The notes: a model not told the origin generated them from the letters alone. DNA of 64,000 nt from Streptomyces antimycoticus (GCF_005405925.1 NZ_BJHV01000001.1:3720001-3784000), one strand, 5' to 3'. Shown: positions 27,417-36,065, counted from the stretch's first letter. Program-made: numbers and translations.

Positions 27417-27575
27417 TCAGCTCCAGCTATGGCCACAGGCCGTACACACGTAGGAAACACCACCGTTGTCACCGAGGACCTGGGCCACATGCGCGGAGCC
27501 GCAGGACGGGCACACGATGCCCGCTCGTGCCCTGCGGGACGGGTCCTCGATCGCATCGAGGATGCTGGTCCGCAT
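27417..27575 (-). CDS. small zinc-ribbon protein (52 aa)
   Basis: A 52-residue protein starting MRTSILDAIEDPSRRARAG. CPSC and CTAC (in VCPSCGSAHVAQVLGD and YVCTACGHSWS) make a compact rubredoxin/TFIIS-type zinc ribbon. ATG at 27575 has GGAGG about ten bases upstream; the frame is open to 27638 but starts there lack a ribosome binding site. Upstream partner of the small CxxC gene at 27178. Function unknown. Confidence 0.75.
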   Translation of the reverse strand: MRTSILDAIEDPSRRARAGIVCPSCGSAHVAQVLGDNGGVSYVCTACGHSWS

Positions 27576-27653
27576 CCCACCTGCCCTCCCCATCGGACGT
27601 GTCGGCCCCATCCCCCTCCGGCCGTCCGATTCTGCCACGGGACGACGCGCAGG

Positions 27654-29204
27654 TCAGCGGAGATTCCCCACTCGTCTCACCAGACTCATCAGTACTCCGC
27701 ACAGCGCGGCCCCGGCCAAGGCGACGCAGGTCACCCACAGGGCGTCCGCGGAGGCACCCGCACTGGGCACCGTACCGTCCGTCGCGCCCAGGAACACGGC
27801 CCCGAAGACCGCGACGCCGGTGAGCAGGCCGAGTTGAGCCGCTGTCACCAGAACCCCGCTGGCGTCCGCCGCGTCCTGCTGCCGTACGGACGCCAACGTC
27901 CGCGTGAGCAGGGGGCTGTAGGCGAACGAGAGCCCCGCGCCGGAGGCCGTAAGGGCGACGAGGAGCCAGGGGCCGCCGTCCGTTCCCCCGCGCAGTACCA
28001 GACCGGTCCCGGCGAACGAGGCGGCGGCCAGCAGGAATCCGCCCGGTACCGCCACGGCCTGCCAGCGCGCGGGCAGCCGCTGCCAGTTGAGGCCGACGAC
28101 GCCGAACGCGACCGCCGTGGGGACGAACGTCAGCCCCGCCCTCAGCGGCCCGTAGCCGAGTCCGCCCTGCACATGCAGGGTCATGGCGAACAGGAAGCCC
28201 GCGTTGGCCGCCATCCCCAGCGCGATACGGATCACCGCGAGCGGCATCCCCGGCGCCCGCACCACCCGCGGAGAGATCAGCGGCGCACCGCCGCGCCGGG
28301 CCAGCCGTGTCTCGTACGCGGCGAAGAGCGCCACGAGGACCGCGCTCATGCCTAGAGCGATCCAGCCCCACAGCGGCCGGCCCCGCTCCTGCCCCAGCAC
28401 CAGCGGCACGGTGAACAGCAGCACGGCCGCCGCGAGCAGCACCAGACCGGGCAGGTCCAGGCCGCTCCGTCGGGCGGCCGGGCCTTCCGCGCGAGGGCGT
28501 GGCGGACCGGCGGGGCGCGGCGGACCGGCGGGTTCGTGCAGCAGCCGCGGCCCGAGGATCAGCAGCGACAACCCGATCGGCACGTTCACCAGAAAGACCG
28601 GGCGCCAGCCGGAGCCGAGGAGATCGGCCTCGACCAGCGCCCCGCCCACGATCTGCCCGCCGGCCGCGCCGGAGGCCAGCACCGCGGCGTACGCACCCAG
28701 CGCCCGCGCACGTGAACCGCCCGTGAACGTCCGCTGGATCAGGCTCAGCACCTGCGGCAGCATCAGCGCGGCGCCCGCGCCCTGGACGAACCGGAAGGCG
28801 ATGAGCTGCCCGGTGGTGACGGCCAGCCCGCAGGCGAGCGAGGCGCCGGTGAAGACCGCGAGCCCGGTCAGGAACATCCTCCGGTGGCCGAGCAGGGCGC
28901 CCAGCCGCGCGCCGGTGATCAGCAGCACGGCGTAGGAGATGGTGTAACCCGCGATGACGAGTTGCAGCCCGGCGCCGGAGGCGTGCAGATCGGCGCGGAC
29001 GGTCGGGGCCGCGATATTGACGATGAAGACGTCGAGGACGGCCATGAGCTGGCCGGTGAGGACGATCGCGAGCAGCCGGCCGGGGCGCGGCGCCCGGCTG
29101 TCTCCGGCCCGGCTCTCCGCGGCCCGGTTGTCAGTGGCCTCGCTTTTACTGGATCCACCGAGGTCCCCCGTCGGGGGAAGGATGGTCGGGGTGGTGTGTC
29201 TCAT
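27654..29204 (-). CDS. MFS transporter, DHA2 (EmrB/QacA-like) family
   Basis: A 516-residue multidrug-type exporter with roughly 14 hydrophobic segments. The family motifs are present: LAIVLTGQLMAVLDVFIVNIA in helix 1, the GARLGALLGHRR loop (motif A), FRFVQGAGAALMLPQ, and VFLVNVPIGLSLL. Such proteins export drugs or metabolites with proton antiport. It is divergent from an XRE-type regulator; the 138-base gap contains a TACCGGTA palindrome. The start ATG at 29204 gives MRHTTPTILPPTGD; the frame stays open far upstream but overlaps the regulator, so longer forms are rejected. Substrate unknown. Confidence 0.92.
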   Translation of the reverse strand: MRHTTPTILPPTGDLGGSSKSEATDNRAAESRAGDSRAPRPGRLLAIVLTGQLMAVLDVFIVNIAAPTVRADLHASGAGLQLVIAGYTISYAVLLITGARLGALLGHRRMFLTGLAVFTGASLACGLAVTTGQLIAFRFVQGAGAALMLPQVLSLIQRTFTGGSRARALGAYAAVLASGAAGGQIVGGALVEADLLGSGWRPVFLVNVPIGLSLLILGPRLLHEPAGPPRPAGPPRPRAEGPAARRSGLDLPGLVLLAAAVLLFTVPLVLGQERGRPLWGWIALGMSAVLVALFAAYETRLARRGGAPLISPRVVRAPGMPLAVIRIALGMAANAGFLFAMTLHVQGGLGYGPLRAGLTFVPTAVAFGVVGLNWQRLPARWQAVAVPGGFLLAAASFAGTGLVLRGGTDGGPWLLVALTASGAGLSFAYSPLLTRTLASVRQQDAADASGVLVTAAQLGLLTGVAVFGAVFLGATDGTVPSAGASADALWVTCVALAGAALCGVLMSLVRRVGNLR

Positions 29205-29228
29205 GGACCGAGCCTGTGGCCGGGCCGA

Positions 29229-29236
29229 TACCGGTA
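29229..29236. promoter_or_regulatory. TACCGGTA palindrome in the MFS/XRE divergent promoter
   Basis: An 8-bp perfect palindrome (within GATACCGGTAAC) lies 25 bases upstream of the MFS start codon. It is a plausible but unproven operator for the divergent XRE regulator. Confidence 0.35.
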
Positions 29237-29342
29237 ACGAGAGCCCGCCGATGCTGGTAGTGGCAGCACCTGGCAGCCGCCCGCCGCCCCCGGGAGCATG
29301 GGGCCGTACGGCCGGCCGGCCAGGGGGATGTGGGGAGCGACG

Positions 29343-30353
29343 ATGACCGCGAACACTCGACGCAGACGGCCCGAGCTGGCCGCCTTCCTGCGCAGCCGCC
29401 GCGCCCGGGTCACCCCCGCCGATGTGGGCATGGCGCCCGGTCTGCGGCGCCGCACCCCGGGGCTGCGCCGTGAGGAGGTCGCCCAGCTCTCCGGCGTCGG
29501 CGTGACCTGGTACACCTGGCTGGAGCAGGGCCGCCCGATCAACGCGAGCGTGCAGGTGCTGGACGCGATCGCGCGCACCCTGCGGCTGGACCGGGCCGAG
29601 CGCGAGCACCTTTACCATCTGGCCGAGGTGCCGTATGTGCCCAACCGGGAGGGCGAGCCACGGACGGTGGGCCCGGAGGTGCGGGGCATCATCGAGGCAC
29701 TCGACCCGCTCCCCGCGGTGGTCTACAACGCCCGCTACGACGTCCTGACGGCCAACGCCGCGTACGGCGGCCTCTTCCCGGCCATGCTGCTCTCCCCCGC
29801 CTCCGAGCGGAACGCCCTGTGGCAGCTGTTCGTGGCCCACCGCTGCTGTGCCCCCTATGTGAACCTCGATGAGGAGCTGCCGCTCCTGGTGGCCACGCTG
29901 CGCGGCGGCTACGGACGCCATGTGGGCGAGCCCGCGTGGGAGCACTTCATCGCCCGGCTGCTGGAAGCCAGCGACGACTTCGCCCGGCTGTGGCGGAGCG
30001 GGGACGTCGCGCCGCCGGGCTCCCGGATCAAGGTGGTGCGGCATGCCTCGGTCGGCGAGATCCGGCTGACCTCGACCTCGATGCTGGTCAGTGGGGCACC
30101 GGAGACCCGAGTCGTGGTCTACACCCCCTGCGACGAGGAGAGCCGCGACCATGTCCGGCGGGTGCGCACCCTCCACGACCCGCTGATCGGCTGCCCGGTG
30201 CACGCCAAGCCGCTGTCCGTGATGCGGGCGGAACAAGCCGCGGCCAAGGAGACACTGCCGGCGGCGGCGAGAGCCCCGGAAGTGGAGACGGCCCCGGCGG
30301 CGGCGAGAGCCGCCGGAAGCGGCGTAGAAAGCGGCGATCCCGCCTCCCTGTGA
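29343..30353 (+). CDS. XRE family transcriptional regulator with MmyB-like ligand-binding domain
   Basis: A 336-residue regulator. Residues about 30-85 contain a helix-turn-helix (LRREEVAQLSGVGVTWYTWLEQGRPINAS), and residues about 100-285 are the PAS-like MmyB sensor domain (PAVVYNARYDVLTANAAYG, CCAPYVNLDEELPLLVATLRGGYGRH, HPL-like PLIGCPVHAKPLSV). The last 60 residues are Ala-rich and may be dispensable. ATG 29343 has GGGGAG upstream. It probably represses the divergent MFS exporter and itself, relieved by an unknown small ligand. Its 3' end forms part of the terminator hairpin facing the second tRNA-Ala. Confidence 0.9.
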   Translation: MTANTRRRRPELAAFLRSRRARVTPADVGMAPGLRRRTPGLRREEVAQLSGVGVTWYTWLEQGRPINASVQVLDAIARTLRLDRAEREHLYHLAEVPYVPNREGEPRTVGPEVRGIIEALDPLPAVVYNARYDVLTANAAYGGLFPAMLLSPASERNALWQLFVAHRCCAPYVNLDEELPLLVATLRGGYGRHVGEPAWEHFIARLLEASDDFARLWRSGDVAPPGSRIKVVRHASVGEIRLTSTSMLVSGAPETRVVVYTPCDEESRDHVRRVRTLHDPLIGCPVHAKPLSVMRAEQAAAKETLPAAARAPEVETAPAAARAAGSGVESGDPASL

Positions 30354-30366
30354 GGGAGACGGGATC
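30336..30366. terminator. hairpin between XRE regulator and tRNA-Ala copy 2
   Basis: GATCCCG/CGGGATC and CTCCCT/AGGGAG nest into one stem overlapping the stop codon of the regulator. It sits between convergent transcripts and may terminate both. Confidence 0.65.
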
Positions 30367-30375
30367 GTGGATCTG

Positions 30376-30448
30376 TGGAGCTAAGGAGAATTGAACTCCT
30401 GACCTCCTGCATGCCATGCAGGCGCTCTACCAACTGAGCTATAGCCCC
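30376..30448 (-). tRNA. tRNA-Ala (anticodon GGC), copy 2
   Basis: Identical over 73 nt to the tRNA at 27004-27076, with the same anticodon loop ATGGCAT and no encoded CCA. The two copies are direct repeats about 3.4 kb apart. Confidence 0.96.
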
Positions 30449-30520
30449 GCTCTTCTCGGCGCCGGAGCGCTTCGAACGAGAAGGAGCATAGCCGGTGACC
30501 TGCCGGAAAAGGAAATCCGC

Positions 30521-31174
30521 TCAGTCGTCGTCGCCGAGCACCGGCTCGGGCAGCGATCCGGCGTTGTGCTCCAGCAGCCGCCAGCCCCGCGCCCCCTCGC
30601 CCAGAACGGACCAGCAGCAGTTGGACAGGCCGCCCAGCGCCTCCCAGGTCCGGGGCTCCAGGCCGAGCAGCCGGCCGATGGTGGTGCGGATCGTGCCGCC
30701 GTGGCTGACCACCACGAGCGTGCCGCCGTCCGGCAGCTTGTCGGCGCCCTCCAGCACCACCGGCGCCGCCCGGTCGGCGACCTCGGTCTCCAGCTCACCG
30801 CCACCGCGCCGGACCGGCTCGCCGCGCTTCCACGCCGCGTACTGCTCGCCGAAGCTCTCGAGGATCTCCTCGTGGGTCAGCCCCTGCCACGCGCCCGCGT
30901 AGGTCTCCCGCAGCCCCGCGTCATGCGTGACCGACAGCCCCGTGACGGCGGACAGCTCGGCGGCCGTGGCCGCCACCCGCTTCAGATCGGACGCGATGAT
31001 CGCGTCCGGCTTCAGGGCGGCCAGCAGCCGGGCCGCCCGGTGCGCCTGCGCGACACCGGTGTCGGTGAGCTCGATGTCCAAGGAGCCCTGGAAACGCCGC
31101 TCTATGTTCCAGGCGGTCTGGCCGTGGCGCCACAGGACGATGCGGCGGCCACGGCCGCCGTGCGTGCCGTTCAG
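30521..31174 (-). CDS. histidine phosphatase family protein with CTG start codon
   Basis: A 217-residue phosphoglycerate-mutase-like phosphatase. The catalytic motif RIVLWRHGQTAW (RHG at residues 16-18) requires translation to begin upstream of any ATG, GTG or TTG: the only available start is CTG at 31174. That CTG overlaps the rsfS stop as CTGA, so it is translationally coupled. A TTG at 31081 would delete the active-site histidine. Later motifs GLRETYAGAWQGLTHEEI and VVVSHGGTIR supply the remaining catalytic residues. Substrate unknown; in Streptomyces this gene regularly follows rsfS. Confidence 0.88.
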   Translation of the reverse strand: MNGTHGGRGRRIVLWRHGQTAWNIERRFQGSLDIELTDTGVAQAHRAARLLAALKPDAIIASDLKRVAATAAELSAVTGLSVTHDAGLRETYAGAWQGLTHEEILESFGEQYAAWKRGEPVRRGGGELETEVADRAAPVVLEGADKLPDGGTLVVVSHGGTIRTTIGRLLGLEPRTWEALGGLSNCCWSVLGEGARGWRLLEHNAGSLPEPVLGDDD

Positions 31175-31611
31175 CTCAGCTCACCGCCCACGCCGCCGTC
31201 CACGGCCTGCGCCTGCGCGCACTCCTGCCCCTTGCCGCGGGTGGCCTCGGCGTCGGCCGGGAGCTCCAGCTGCGGGCAGTCCTTCCAGAGCCGCTCCAGG
31301 GCGTAGAACACCCGCTCCTCGCTGTGCTGGACGTGCACCACGATGTCCACGTAGTCCAACAGCACCCAGCGGGCCTCACGGTCGCCCTCGCGGCGCACCG
31401 GCTTGGCGCCCAGGTCCTTGTTCAGCCGCTCCTCGATCTCGTCGACGATCGACTTGACCTGGCGGTCGTTGGGGGCCGAGGCCAGCAGGAAGGCGTCGGT
31501 GATGGAGAGCACGTCGCTGACGTCGTACGCGATGATGTCGTGCGCGAGCTTGTCGGCGGCCGCCTGGGCGGCGGCGTTGATGAGCTCGAGGGAGCGGTCC
31601 GTGGCGGTCAC
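31171..31611 (-). CDS. rsfS: ribosome silencing factor RsfS
   Basis: A 146-residue protein of the RsfS/YbeB/Iojap family, which binds ribosomal protein L14 and blocks 30S joining during starvation. The core LELINAAAQAAADKLAHDIIAYDVSDVLSITDAFLLASAPNDRQVKSIVDEIE and the later RWVLLDYVDIVVHVQHSEERVFYALERLW are the family signature. The C-terminal Ala/Gln/Gly-rich tail is an actinobacterial extension. The start is taken at GTG 31611 (MTATDRSLEL-type start); TTG 31617 is a nearby alternative. It sits between the LCP gene and the coupled phosphatase gene. Confidence 0.95.
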   Translation of the reverse strand: MTATDRSLELINAAAQAAADKLAHDIIAYDVSDVLSITDAFLLASAPNDRQVKSIVDEIEERLNKDLGAKPVRREGDREARWVLLDYVDIVVHVQHSEERVFYALERLWKDCPQLELPADAEATRGKGQECAQAQAVDGGVGGELS

Positions 31612-31789
31612 AGGCAAAGCTTTCGGTCGGCGGTACGTCGAAGGTCTGGCTTCCCCAGGATCTCACGCTCCACCGTCACGCCGGATGGCCGTTCCTCGGC
31701 CGCCCGGCGTGCCCGGGGAGAACGCCGGGAGTACCCCGGGGGAACGCCCGGGGCGCCCGGGGGAACGGGGCGCCCGGGCGCGGCACGGC

Positions 31790-33599
31790 TCAGCCTGTGG
31801 CGTCGTAGTCCGAGCCGAGGAGGACCGTGATGTCCGCGTTGGCCGCGCCCTTGCCCTTCCGCACCGCCGTCTCCGGCAGCCCGAGCGTCTTGGCGACCTC
31901 CTTGGCCTGGCCCGCCTGTGCGGCGTCCGCGTAGGTCACCCGCGAGGCCGACTGCGGCGTACCGCCGCCCTCGGTGGCCGTGACGACCGTAAAGCCGCCA
32001 TTGACCAGCGCGACCCGCGCGGCACCCGACCCGTCCTTGGGGCCTCCGGCGTTTGTCACGCTGACCCGGGGCGCGGTGTTCTTGTCGGAGTTCTTGACCG
32101 TGCCGCCCAGGATGTCCTTGACCACATGGTCGGTCGCCTGGCTGCTGAGCGTCCCGTCCGACTGGACCGGCAGCATGGCGGTGTCGTACGCCCCGCTCTT
32201 GGCCTGCCCGGCCAGCCTCGCAAGCGACGCGCCGAGCTGCTGCTCGGACAGCGACGGGTCGGGGATCTGGGCCAGCGACTCCACGGTGCTGGTGGCGCCC
32301 TTCGTATCGCTGGAGACCTTCTTCAGCGCCGCCTGCATGACCTGCCCGAAGCGCGCGAGCTGCTTGGACTGTGCCTCGCCGGACGCCCGGTAAGTGGCGT
32401 ACGCCACGGCCGCCTGGCCACTCAGGATCTGGTCCTTGCCCTGCTTGACCAGGGGATCCTCGCCCTTCTGGGGGCTGGGGACGCTCGCGTCGGTGTCGAG
32501 GGTGATCCCGCCGACCAGCTCCACGAGGTTCTCCAGATACGGAGTGTCCAGCCGCCAGGTGCCCTGGATCTTCGAACCCAGCAGGGTGCTCAGGGAGTCC
32601 CGGGTGGAGTCGGAGCCCTCGTCGGTCACCGACTTGCCGAGCGTCGTGGAGGCGCCGTCCTCGGTGGAGACGGACAGCGAGTTCGGCAGCAGGACGGTGG
32701 TGCCCTTCTTGGTGGTCTCGTTGTCCACCAGCAGGGCCGTGGAGGTGCCGCCGCCCTTGGTCTCGCGCAGATGGACGACGATCACATCGCGCTTCTGCGG
32801 ACCGCCCGCGCCCGCCTGGTCCCCGGCGCTGTCGGAGAGCCCCGGGAGCTTGCCCGCGTACCAGAGGTAGCCGACACCGCCAGCCGCGGCGATGACCAGG
32901 ACCACGACCAGCGCGATGACGCGGTTGCGGCCCTTACGGCGGCGCTCGTCACGGCGCTCGGAGCGGGTCTCGGCGAACTTCAGCCAGTCGATGACGTCGT
33001 CGGATTCCTCGTCCTCCTCCTCGACGAAGGAGAACTGCTCGGTGTGGTACTCCTCCTCATCGGAATCCCCGGGGCCACCGGGCCCCCGGGCCCCCAGGCC
33101 GCTTCGGCTGCGCGGACCGGGGCTCCTCGGCCGGAGGCGCCTCGGGTCCGCCGCGCAGCTGCTCCGGGCTCAGCTCCTCGTAGGGGTTCGCCTCGCGCTG
33201 CGGGGGGACGGCGGCCGGGGCGGCGGCCTGTGGATAGCCATAGCCGTGGCCCTGTGGCTGTTGCTGTTGCTGGTGGTACTGCTGCGGTTGCTGTTGGTAC
33301 TGCTGTTGCTGTTGCTGAGCGTATGGGTCGTAACTCTGCGGCTGGGTGTGCTGCTGCTGAGGCTGCTGGGGCTGGTGATGCTGCGGCTGGGCGTAGGGGT
33401 CGTAGCCGTACCCGTCCTGCTGTTGTTGCTCCCCGTACTGTTGCTGCGGCTGTTGCTGGGCGTACGGGTCGTAACTCTGCTGCTGTGCCGCCTGCGGCTG
33501 GTAGACGGGACGCCCATAGGCGTCATAGCCGTAGATCTGCGGCTCCTGGCCATACGGGTCCTGTGCGTACGGGTCGTACGGATCCTGCCGGTCGTTCAC
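31790..33599 (-). pseudogene. LytR-CpsA-Psr (LCP) family protein, broken by a one-base frameshift
   Basis: From the GTG at 33599 (AAGGGG upstream, ten bases after the nadD stop) one frame encodes a Tyr/Gln/Pro-rich tail with repeats of YDPYAQ, ending at about 33060. A second frame then carries EEEYHTEQF...DVIDWLKF, a membrane helix (VIALVVVLVIAAAGGVGYLWY) and the LCP/LytR_C domains (DVIVVHLRETKGGGTSTALLVDNE and the following region) to 31790. The span is one base longer than a multiple of three. The joint lies in CCGGGCCCCCGGGCCCCC (33079-33096). LCP proteins attach anionic glycopolymers to peptidoglycan; a complete product would have 602 residues. A homopolymer sequencing error is the simplest explanation. 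Confidence 0.78.
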
Positions 33600-33609
33600 C
33601 GGTACCCCT

Positions 33610-34221
33610 TCAGCAGTCGTGCCGGTACAGCTCGCGCTTGTCGATGTAGCGCACCACGCCGTCCGGCACCAGGTACCAGACGGGGTCGCCATGAGCGACC
33701 CGCGCCCGGCAGTCCGATGACGAGATCGCCAGTGCCGGAACCTCCACCAGCGACACCCCGCCCTCCGGCAGCCCCGGGTCGGCCAGTATGTGCCCCGGTC
33801 TGGTCACCCCGATGAAGTGGGCCAGCGAGAAGAGCTCTTCGGCGTCACGCCAGGTGAGGATCTGGGCGAGTGCGTCGGCCCCGGTGATGAAGAACAGATC
33901 CGCGTCACCGTTGAGCGCGCGTAGCTCCCGGAGCGTGTCGGTGGTGTAGGTGGGCCCGCCGCGATCGATGTCGATACGGCTGACCGAGAACTGCGGATTC
34001 GACGCGGTCGCGATGACCGTCATCAGATAGCGGTCCTCGGCCGGGGAGACCTTTTTGTGGCTCTTCTGCCAGGGCTGACCGGTGGGCACGAACACCACCT
34101 CATCGAGGTGGAACTGCGAGGCCACCTCGCTCGCCGCGACCAGGTGACCGTGGTGGACCGGGTCGAACGTCCCGCCCATCACGCCGAGTCGCCGCTTGCC
34201 GGACCCTTTCTGCTCTTCCAT
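33610..34221 (-). CDS. nadD: nicotinate-nucleotide adenylyltransferase
   Basis: A 203-residue enzyme converting nicotinate mononucleotide and ATP to deamido-NAD. The nucleotidyltransferase motif [12 protein letters not shown] and the C-terminal [28 protein letters not shown] (the ISSTxIR-type motif) are present. The start ATG at 34221 gives [17 protein letters not shown]; a -10-like TAGGGT lies eight bases upstream. It is followed after ten bases by the LCP gene, then rsfS and the phosphatase, forming an operon-like block. Confidence 0.96.
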   Translation of the reverse strand: MEEQKGSGKRRLGVMGGTFDPVHHGHLVAASEVASQFHLDEVVFVPTGQPWQKSHKKVSPAEDRYLMTVIATASNPQFSVSRIDIDRGGPTYTTDTLRELRALNGDADLFFITGADALAQILTWRDAEELFSLAHFIGVTRPGHILADPGLPEGGVSLVEVPALAISSSDCRARVAHGDPVWYLVPDGVVRYIDKRELYRHDC

Positions 34222-34280
34222 GCGTGCAGACCCTACTGGGCCCGGCCCGGAGCCGGGGCCCATAGGGGCAATCGCCCAGC

Positions 34281-34448
34281 TCAGCGGTCCCGGTTGAAGC
34301 GCGTGGTGATCCACAGCAGCAGGAAGAGGATCACCAGGGCCCCACCGCCGGTCATGAAGGGGCTGATGGTCGGGTGGGTGTCGGTGTGCTCACCGCCCTC
34401 GGCCGCGAGCGTGGTCAGGGCAGCATGTGCGGTGCTGATAGCGGTCAT
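34281..34448 (-). CDS. small single-pass membrane protein (55 aa)
   Basis: A 55-residue [23 protein letters not shown], a His/Thr-rich linker, then one membrane helix ([18 protein letters not shown]) and the charged tail NRDR. Codon use is normal for the neighbourhood. It lies upstream of nadD in the same direction. Function unknown. Confidence 0.65.
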   Translation of the reverse strand: MTAISTAHAALTTLAAEGGEHTDTHPTISPFMTGGGALVILFLLLWITTRFNRDR

Positions 34449-34558
34449 CGCAGGCAGTACCTATCCGGGTCTAGGCGACACAACACGTCGGCCACATCGT
34501 ATGCGAGGCGGTTTTCGGTCCTGCTGTCCGTCCTGCTGTCCGTCCCGCCGGTATCCGC

Positions 34559-34711
34559 TCAGTCCTGCTTGTATCCGCGCAGCAGGAACCAGGCGAGCAG
34601 GGCGGCGCCCACCACGCCGACCACGATGACGATGCGCAGCAGCGCTCCCGGGCCGTCGTTGCTGTGGGAGGTGGCGGCGAGGGCTTCGGTGAGGCCAGTC
34701 ATATCGGGCAT
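34559..34711 (-). CDS. small single-pass membrane protein (50 aa)
   Basis: A 50-residue ORF starting MPDMTGLTEALAATSHSNDG, with a C-terminal membrane helix (LRIVIVVGVVGAALLAWFLL) and tail RGYKQD. Start may instead be ATG 34702, because GGAG is only three bases from the first ATG. It resembles the neighbouring 55-residue protein in layout (short polar head, one C-terminal helix), but not clearly in sequence. Function unknown. Confidence 0.62.
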   Translation of the reverse strand: MPDMTGLTEALAATSHSNDGPGALLRIVIVVGVVGAALLAWFLLRGYKQD

Positions 34712-34816
34712 GTCTCCACGCTAACCCTCGGCTCCTCAGGGCCTAGGCTGGGGGCCGCCGGACGAGGGGCCCGGACCGGGCGTCCCGTCGAGCGGGCAAT
34801 CGACCGAGGGGGCCAG

Positions 34817-36043
34817 ATGAGCGACACTCATGAGACCGGCGGCGGAAGCGGGACGGGAGACGCCCGGGAGCATGTGCCCAGCCGGGAGCGGCGGCGGTTC
34901 CCCGGGATCTCCTCACGGGCGTACGAACATCCGGCGGACCGCTCCGCACTGGTCGCGCTGCGCAAGCTGACCGGCTTCGACACGGTCTTCAAGGCGATGA
35001 GCGGCCTGCTGCCCGAGCGGAGTCTGCGGCTGCTCTACCTGTCCGATTCGGTGCGGGTCGGCGACCGGCAGTTCGCCCATCTCCACGACATGCTGCGGGA
35101 CGCCTGCTACATCCTGGACCTGGAGCGGGTCCCGGCCATGTACGTCACCCAGAACCCGCAGCCGACCGCGATGTGCATCGGCATGGACGCGCCGATCATC
35201 GTGATCTCCACCGGTCTGGTCGAGCTGCTCGACGAGGAGGAGATGCGGGCGGTCATCGGCCATGAGGTGGGCCATGCGCTCTCGGGGCACTCGGTCTACC
35301 GGACGATACTGCTGTTCCTCACCAGCCTCGCGATGAAGGTCGCCTGGATCCCCCTCGGCAATGTGGCGGTGCTGGCGCTGGTGACGGCGCTGCGGGAGTG
35401 GTTCCGCAAGTCGGAGCTGTCGGCGGACCGGGCGGGGCTGCTGGTCGGGCAGGATCTGCGGGCCTCGATGCGCGGGCTGATGAAGCTCGCGGGCGGCCAC
35501 CACCTCCATGAGATGAACGTGGACGCCTTCCTGGAGCAGGCGGAGGAGTACGAGTCGAGCGGCGATCTGCGGGACTCCGTCCTCAAGATCATGAACATGC
35601 TGCCGCGCAGCCATCCGTTCACCACCGTGCGCGCCGCCGAGCTCAAGAAGTGGGCCGCGACCCGCGACTACCAGCGGCTCATGGACGGCCACTACCCGCG
35701 TCGCGACGAGGACGGGGACGCCTCGGTCAGCGACTCGATCCGGGAGTCCGCGACCCACTACGCGGAGTCGGTGCGCAACAGCAAGGATCCGTTGTTCGCC
35801 TTCGTCAGGGACGTGGCGGGCGGCGCCGGGGACCTGGGCAGCAAGCTGCGTGACCGGTTCACCGGCGCCGGGGGCAAGCAGGGTGGGGAGACCCCCGACG
35901 AGGGCACCGCGCCCCGGGACGAGCGCCAGGACGGGACGGAGCGGGCTCAGGACCAGCGGCCCGGGGACGGACCGGACGAGCGGCCGGGGAACGAGCGCCC
36001 GGGGAACGGCGACGGGCCCGGGGACACCCCGCCGCAGCGCTGA
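34817..36043 (+). CDS. M48 family metallopeptidase
   Basis: A 408-residue protein with the zinc motif HEVGH at residues 149-153, preceded by ELLDEEEMRAVIG and followed by SELSADRAGLLVGQD, which supplies the third zinc ligand. A weakly hydrophobic stretch (TILLFLTSLAMKVAWIPLGNVAVLALVTAL) could touch the membrane, as in HtpX/Ste24 enzymes, but there is no N-terminal signal. The last 80 residues are disordered and rich in Gly, Asp and Arg. ATG 34817 has GAGGGG upstream; the longer frame from 34664 crosses the small upstream gene and is rejected. Probable quality-control protease. Confidence 0.9.
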   Translation: MSDTHETGGGSGTGDAREHVPSRERRRFPGISSRAYEHPADRSALVALRKLTGFDTVFKAMSGLLPERSLRLLYLSDSVRVGDRQFAHLHDMLRDACYILDLERVPAMYVTQNPQPTAMCIGMDAPIIVISTGLVELLDEEEMRAVIGHEVGHALSGHSVYRTILLFLTSLAMKVAWIPLGNVAVLALVTALREWFRKSELSADRAGLLVGQDLRASMRGLMKLAGGHHLHEMNVDAFLEQAEEYESSGDLRDSVLKIMNMLPRSHPFTTVRAAELKKWAATRDYQRLMDGHYPRRDEDGDASVSDSIRESATHYAESVRNSKDPLFAFVRDVAGGAGDLGSKLRDRFTGAGGKQGGETPDEGTAPRDERQDGTERAQDQRPGDGPDERPGNERPGNGDGPGDTPPQR

Positions 36044-36065
36044 GACCGGCCGAGGCGGCCCCTGG

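Noticed and set aside
27004..30448. Integrated element with att sites at the two tRNA genes
   Set aside because: The repeats are complete functional tRNAs, there is no integrase or excisionase, and the enclosed genes look chromosomal.
30439..30804. 121-aa frame antisense to the XRE/tRNA region and into the phosphatase gene
   Set aside because: It crosses tRNA-Ala and an out-of-frame part of the phosphatase and has no domain content.
33230..33590. Repeat array resembling a CRISPR
   Set aside because: The repeats are codon-level Gln/Tyr/Pro repeats inside a coding frame and have no regular spacers or leader.
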